A DNA stretch of 64,000 bases. Source: Nocardioides psychrotolerans (lineage in GTDB: Bacteria; Actinomycetota; Actinomycetes; Propionibacteriales; Nocardioidaceae). Shown here in pieces: positions 62,943 to 64,000 of this stretch; within the stretch, counting starts at the first letter, position 1, and each line of letters starts with the position of its first letter. Made by a program: the position numbers and the translations under genes. The notes below the pieces were generated by a model that was not told where the DNA came from, made no database searches, and saw nothing but the letters and a program-made list of their open reading frames with translations. The stretch spans positions 186,001 through 250,000 of the forward strand of contig NZ_FOQG01000003.1 of assembly GCF_900113685.1 (NCBI RefSeq), written 5' to 3'.

Positions 62943-64000
62943 TCAGGAGACCGTCGTGGCGTCGCTGCGCGGCACGACCAGGATCTTGGCGTGCTGCTCG
63001 GGGTCGCCGAGTGCGGTGAAGGCGGCATCGACGCCCCCGAGGCCGACGGTGCCGGTGATCAGGGGGGTCGGGTCGACGGTCCCCTCGCCGAGCAGCTGGA
63101 GCGCGTCGTGGAACTCGCGGGGTGTGTAGCCCAGCACGAAACGCAGGTCGATCTCCTTGTTGATGGCGATCGCGGGGCGGAGCTGGTCGGCGCCCATGCA
63201 GACCCCGACCACGACGACGCGGGAGTAGAGCGGTGCGGCAGCCACGATCTGGCCGATGATCCCCGGCACGCCGACGCACTCGAAGACCACGGGGCCGGAC
63301 GGGTTGGCTCCGGCCGCCTCGGCGGCCTGCATGACCTTCGACCAGGGCAGCATCGGCACGGCGCGCAGCTTCTCCATCGTGCCGACGGCGAGCTCGAAGA
63401 GTCCCGCGGCGGTGATGAAGCGTCCCTCGAAGCAGGTGTAGGGCGACTCGACGGCCGGGTCCACGACGACGTCGGCACCCACGGTGGTGGCGAGCGCACG
63501 ACGGCCGGCGGAGAAGTCGCTGGCGACCACGGTGCGCACGCCGGTCGCCTTGAGCATGGCGATCACGGCGAGGCCGATCGGGCCGCAGCCGATGACGAAC
63601 GCGACCTGACGCTTGCCCACCTGCCCCCGTCGTACGGCGTGGAGGGCGACCGCCATCGGCTCCGTCAGCGCTGCGGCGTGGGGGTCCAGGCCGTTGGGGA
63701 CGGCGAAGGTCAGGGCGTCCTGGACGACGACCTGCTCGGCGTAGGCGCCAGGGGCCAGGGTCGAGAGGCCGGTCGTGTGGACGCCACCGGCGTTGCGCAG
63801 CAGGGGCATCGCGACGACCGGGGTGCCAGGCTTGAAGCGCCGGCGGGTCCGGGGGCCGTGGTCGACGACCTCGCCGCAGAACTCGTGGCCCATCACGACC
63901 GACTCGTCGGAGCGCATGAACGCGTCGTAGCCGGACTCGGCGGCGTCCTGCGCCATGTCGTCGCAGTGGTGCCGGGCGTGCAGGTCGGAGCCGCAGATGC
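62943..64000 (-). CDS. zinc-dependent alcohol dehydrogenase, C-terminal part (start beyond window)
   Basis: At least 351 residues of a medium-chain dehydrogenase open on the right edge; the visible N-terminus is ICGSDLHARHH, holding the catalytic zinc Cys, and MGHEFCGEV has the second zinc region. The NAD(P)-binding motif is VIGCGPIGLAVIAM. The true start is upstream. Substrate unknown; related enzymes oxidise alcohols or act on threonine, sorbitol and similar. Confidence 0.92.
   Translation of the reverse strand, partial: ICGSDLHARHHCDDMAQDAAESGYDAFMRSDESVVMGHEFCGEVVDHGPRTRRRFKPGTPVVAMPLLRNAGGVHTTGLSTLAPGAYAEQVVVQDALTFAVPNGLDPHAAALTEPMAVALHAVRRGQVGKRQVAFVIGCGPIGLAVIAMLKATGVRTVVASDFSAGRRALATTVGADVVVDPAVESPYTCFEGRFITAAGLFELAVGTMEKLRAVPMLPWSKVMQAAEAAGANPSGPVVFECVGVPGIIGQIVAAAPLYSRVVVVGVCMGADQLRPAIAINKEIDLRFVLGYTPREFHDALQLLGEGTVDPTPLITGTVGLGGVDAAFTALGDPEQHAKILVVPRSDATTVS

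Overview
The window is GC-rich chromosomal DNA of an actinobacterium, most likely a Nocardioides-like member of the Nocardioidaceae. This rests on tightly packed genes, frequent GTG starts, ATGA/GTGA stop-start overlaps, and gene content (DUF4333 lipoprotein, deazaflavin-dependent nitroreductase-family protein, menaquinone-type MenB, RecBCD). The genus is an inference. No rRNA, tRNA, CRISPR array or insertion sequence was seen.

Layout. 1-10 kb: the start of an acyl-CoA dehydrogenase gene (cut by the window edge), a YeiH-type exporter with a divergent LysR regulator, a four-gene overlapping operon (DUF4333 lipoprotein, methyltransferase, sirtuin, lipoprotein), and a bile-acid/sodium-symporter-family transporter divergent from an arylsulfatase and a TetR regulator, then a GDSL hydrolase. 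10.2-13.5 kb: a two-gene operon of a double-domain KaiC-like ATPase and a histidine kinase whose N-terminus is a KaiB-like domain. 13.6-15.1 kb: a frameshifted DUF4143-type ATPase and an attachment-site-like flank.

15.1-33.5 kb is an integrated mobile island. A 16-bp direct repeat identical to the 3' end of menB bounds it, and a tyrosine integrase, excisionase, Xre regulator and MobF relaxase lie inside. No coupling protein or type IV secretion genes are present, so it looks mobilizable rather than self-transmissible. Its cargo is a type I restriction-modification operon of five overlapping genes: an HTH/TRD-like protein, HsdM, HsdS, HsdR and an unrecognised coiled-coil protein. A divergent coiled-coil protein with a nuclease-like domain, a small ribbon-helix-helix protein and several hypotheticals complete it. 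End repeats suggest a related element once integrated at the same site.

33.5-64 kb is conserved chromosome: menB with a small palindromic in-frame insertion, a deazaflavin-dependent oxidoreductase, a cyclase-family enzyme, a secreted alpha/beta hydrolase, an ACT-domain protein, recCBD, a secreted repeat protein, a flavin monooxygenase, terC under a manganese (yybP-ykoY) riboswitch, a GAF regulator, a TauE/SafE exporter, an envelope cluster (SGNH protein, lytic transglycosylase, OatA-type acyltransferase), a membrane nucleotide cyclase with a response regulator, an ArsR-controlled reductase, an aldo/keto reductase, a LysE exporter and a zinc alcohol dehydrogenase cut by the right edge.

The two regions most worth attention are the KaiC / KaiB-kinase operon and the restriction island with its unfamiliar partner genes.
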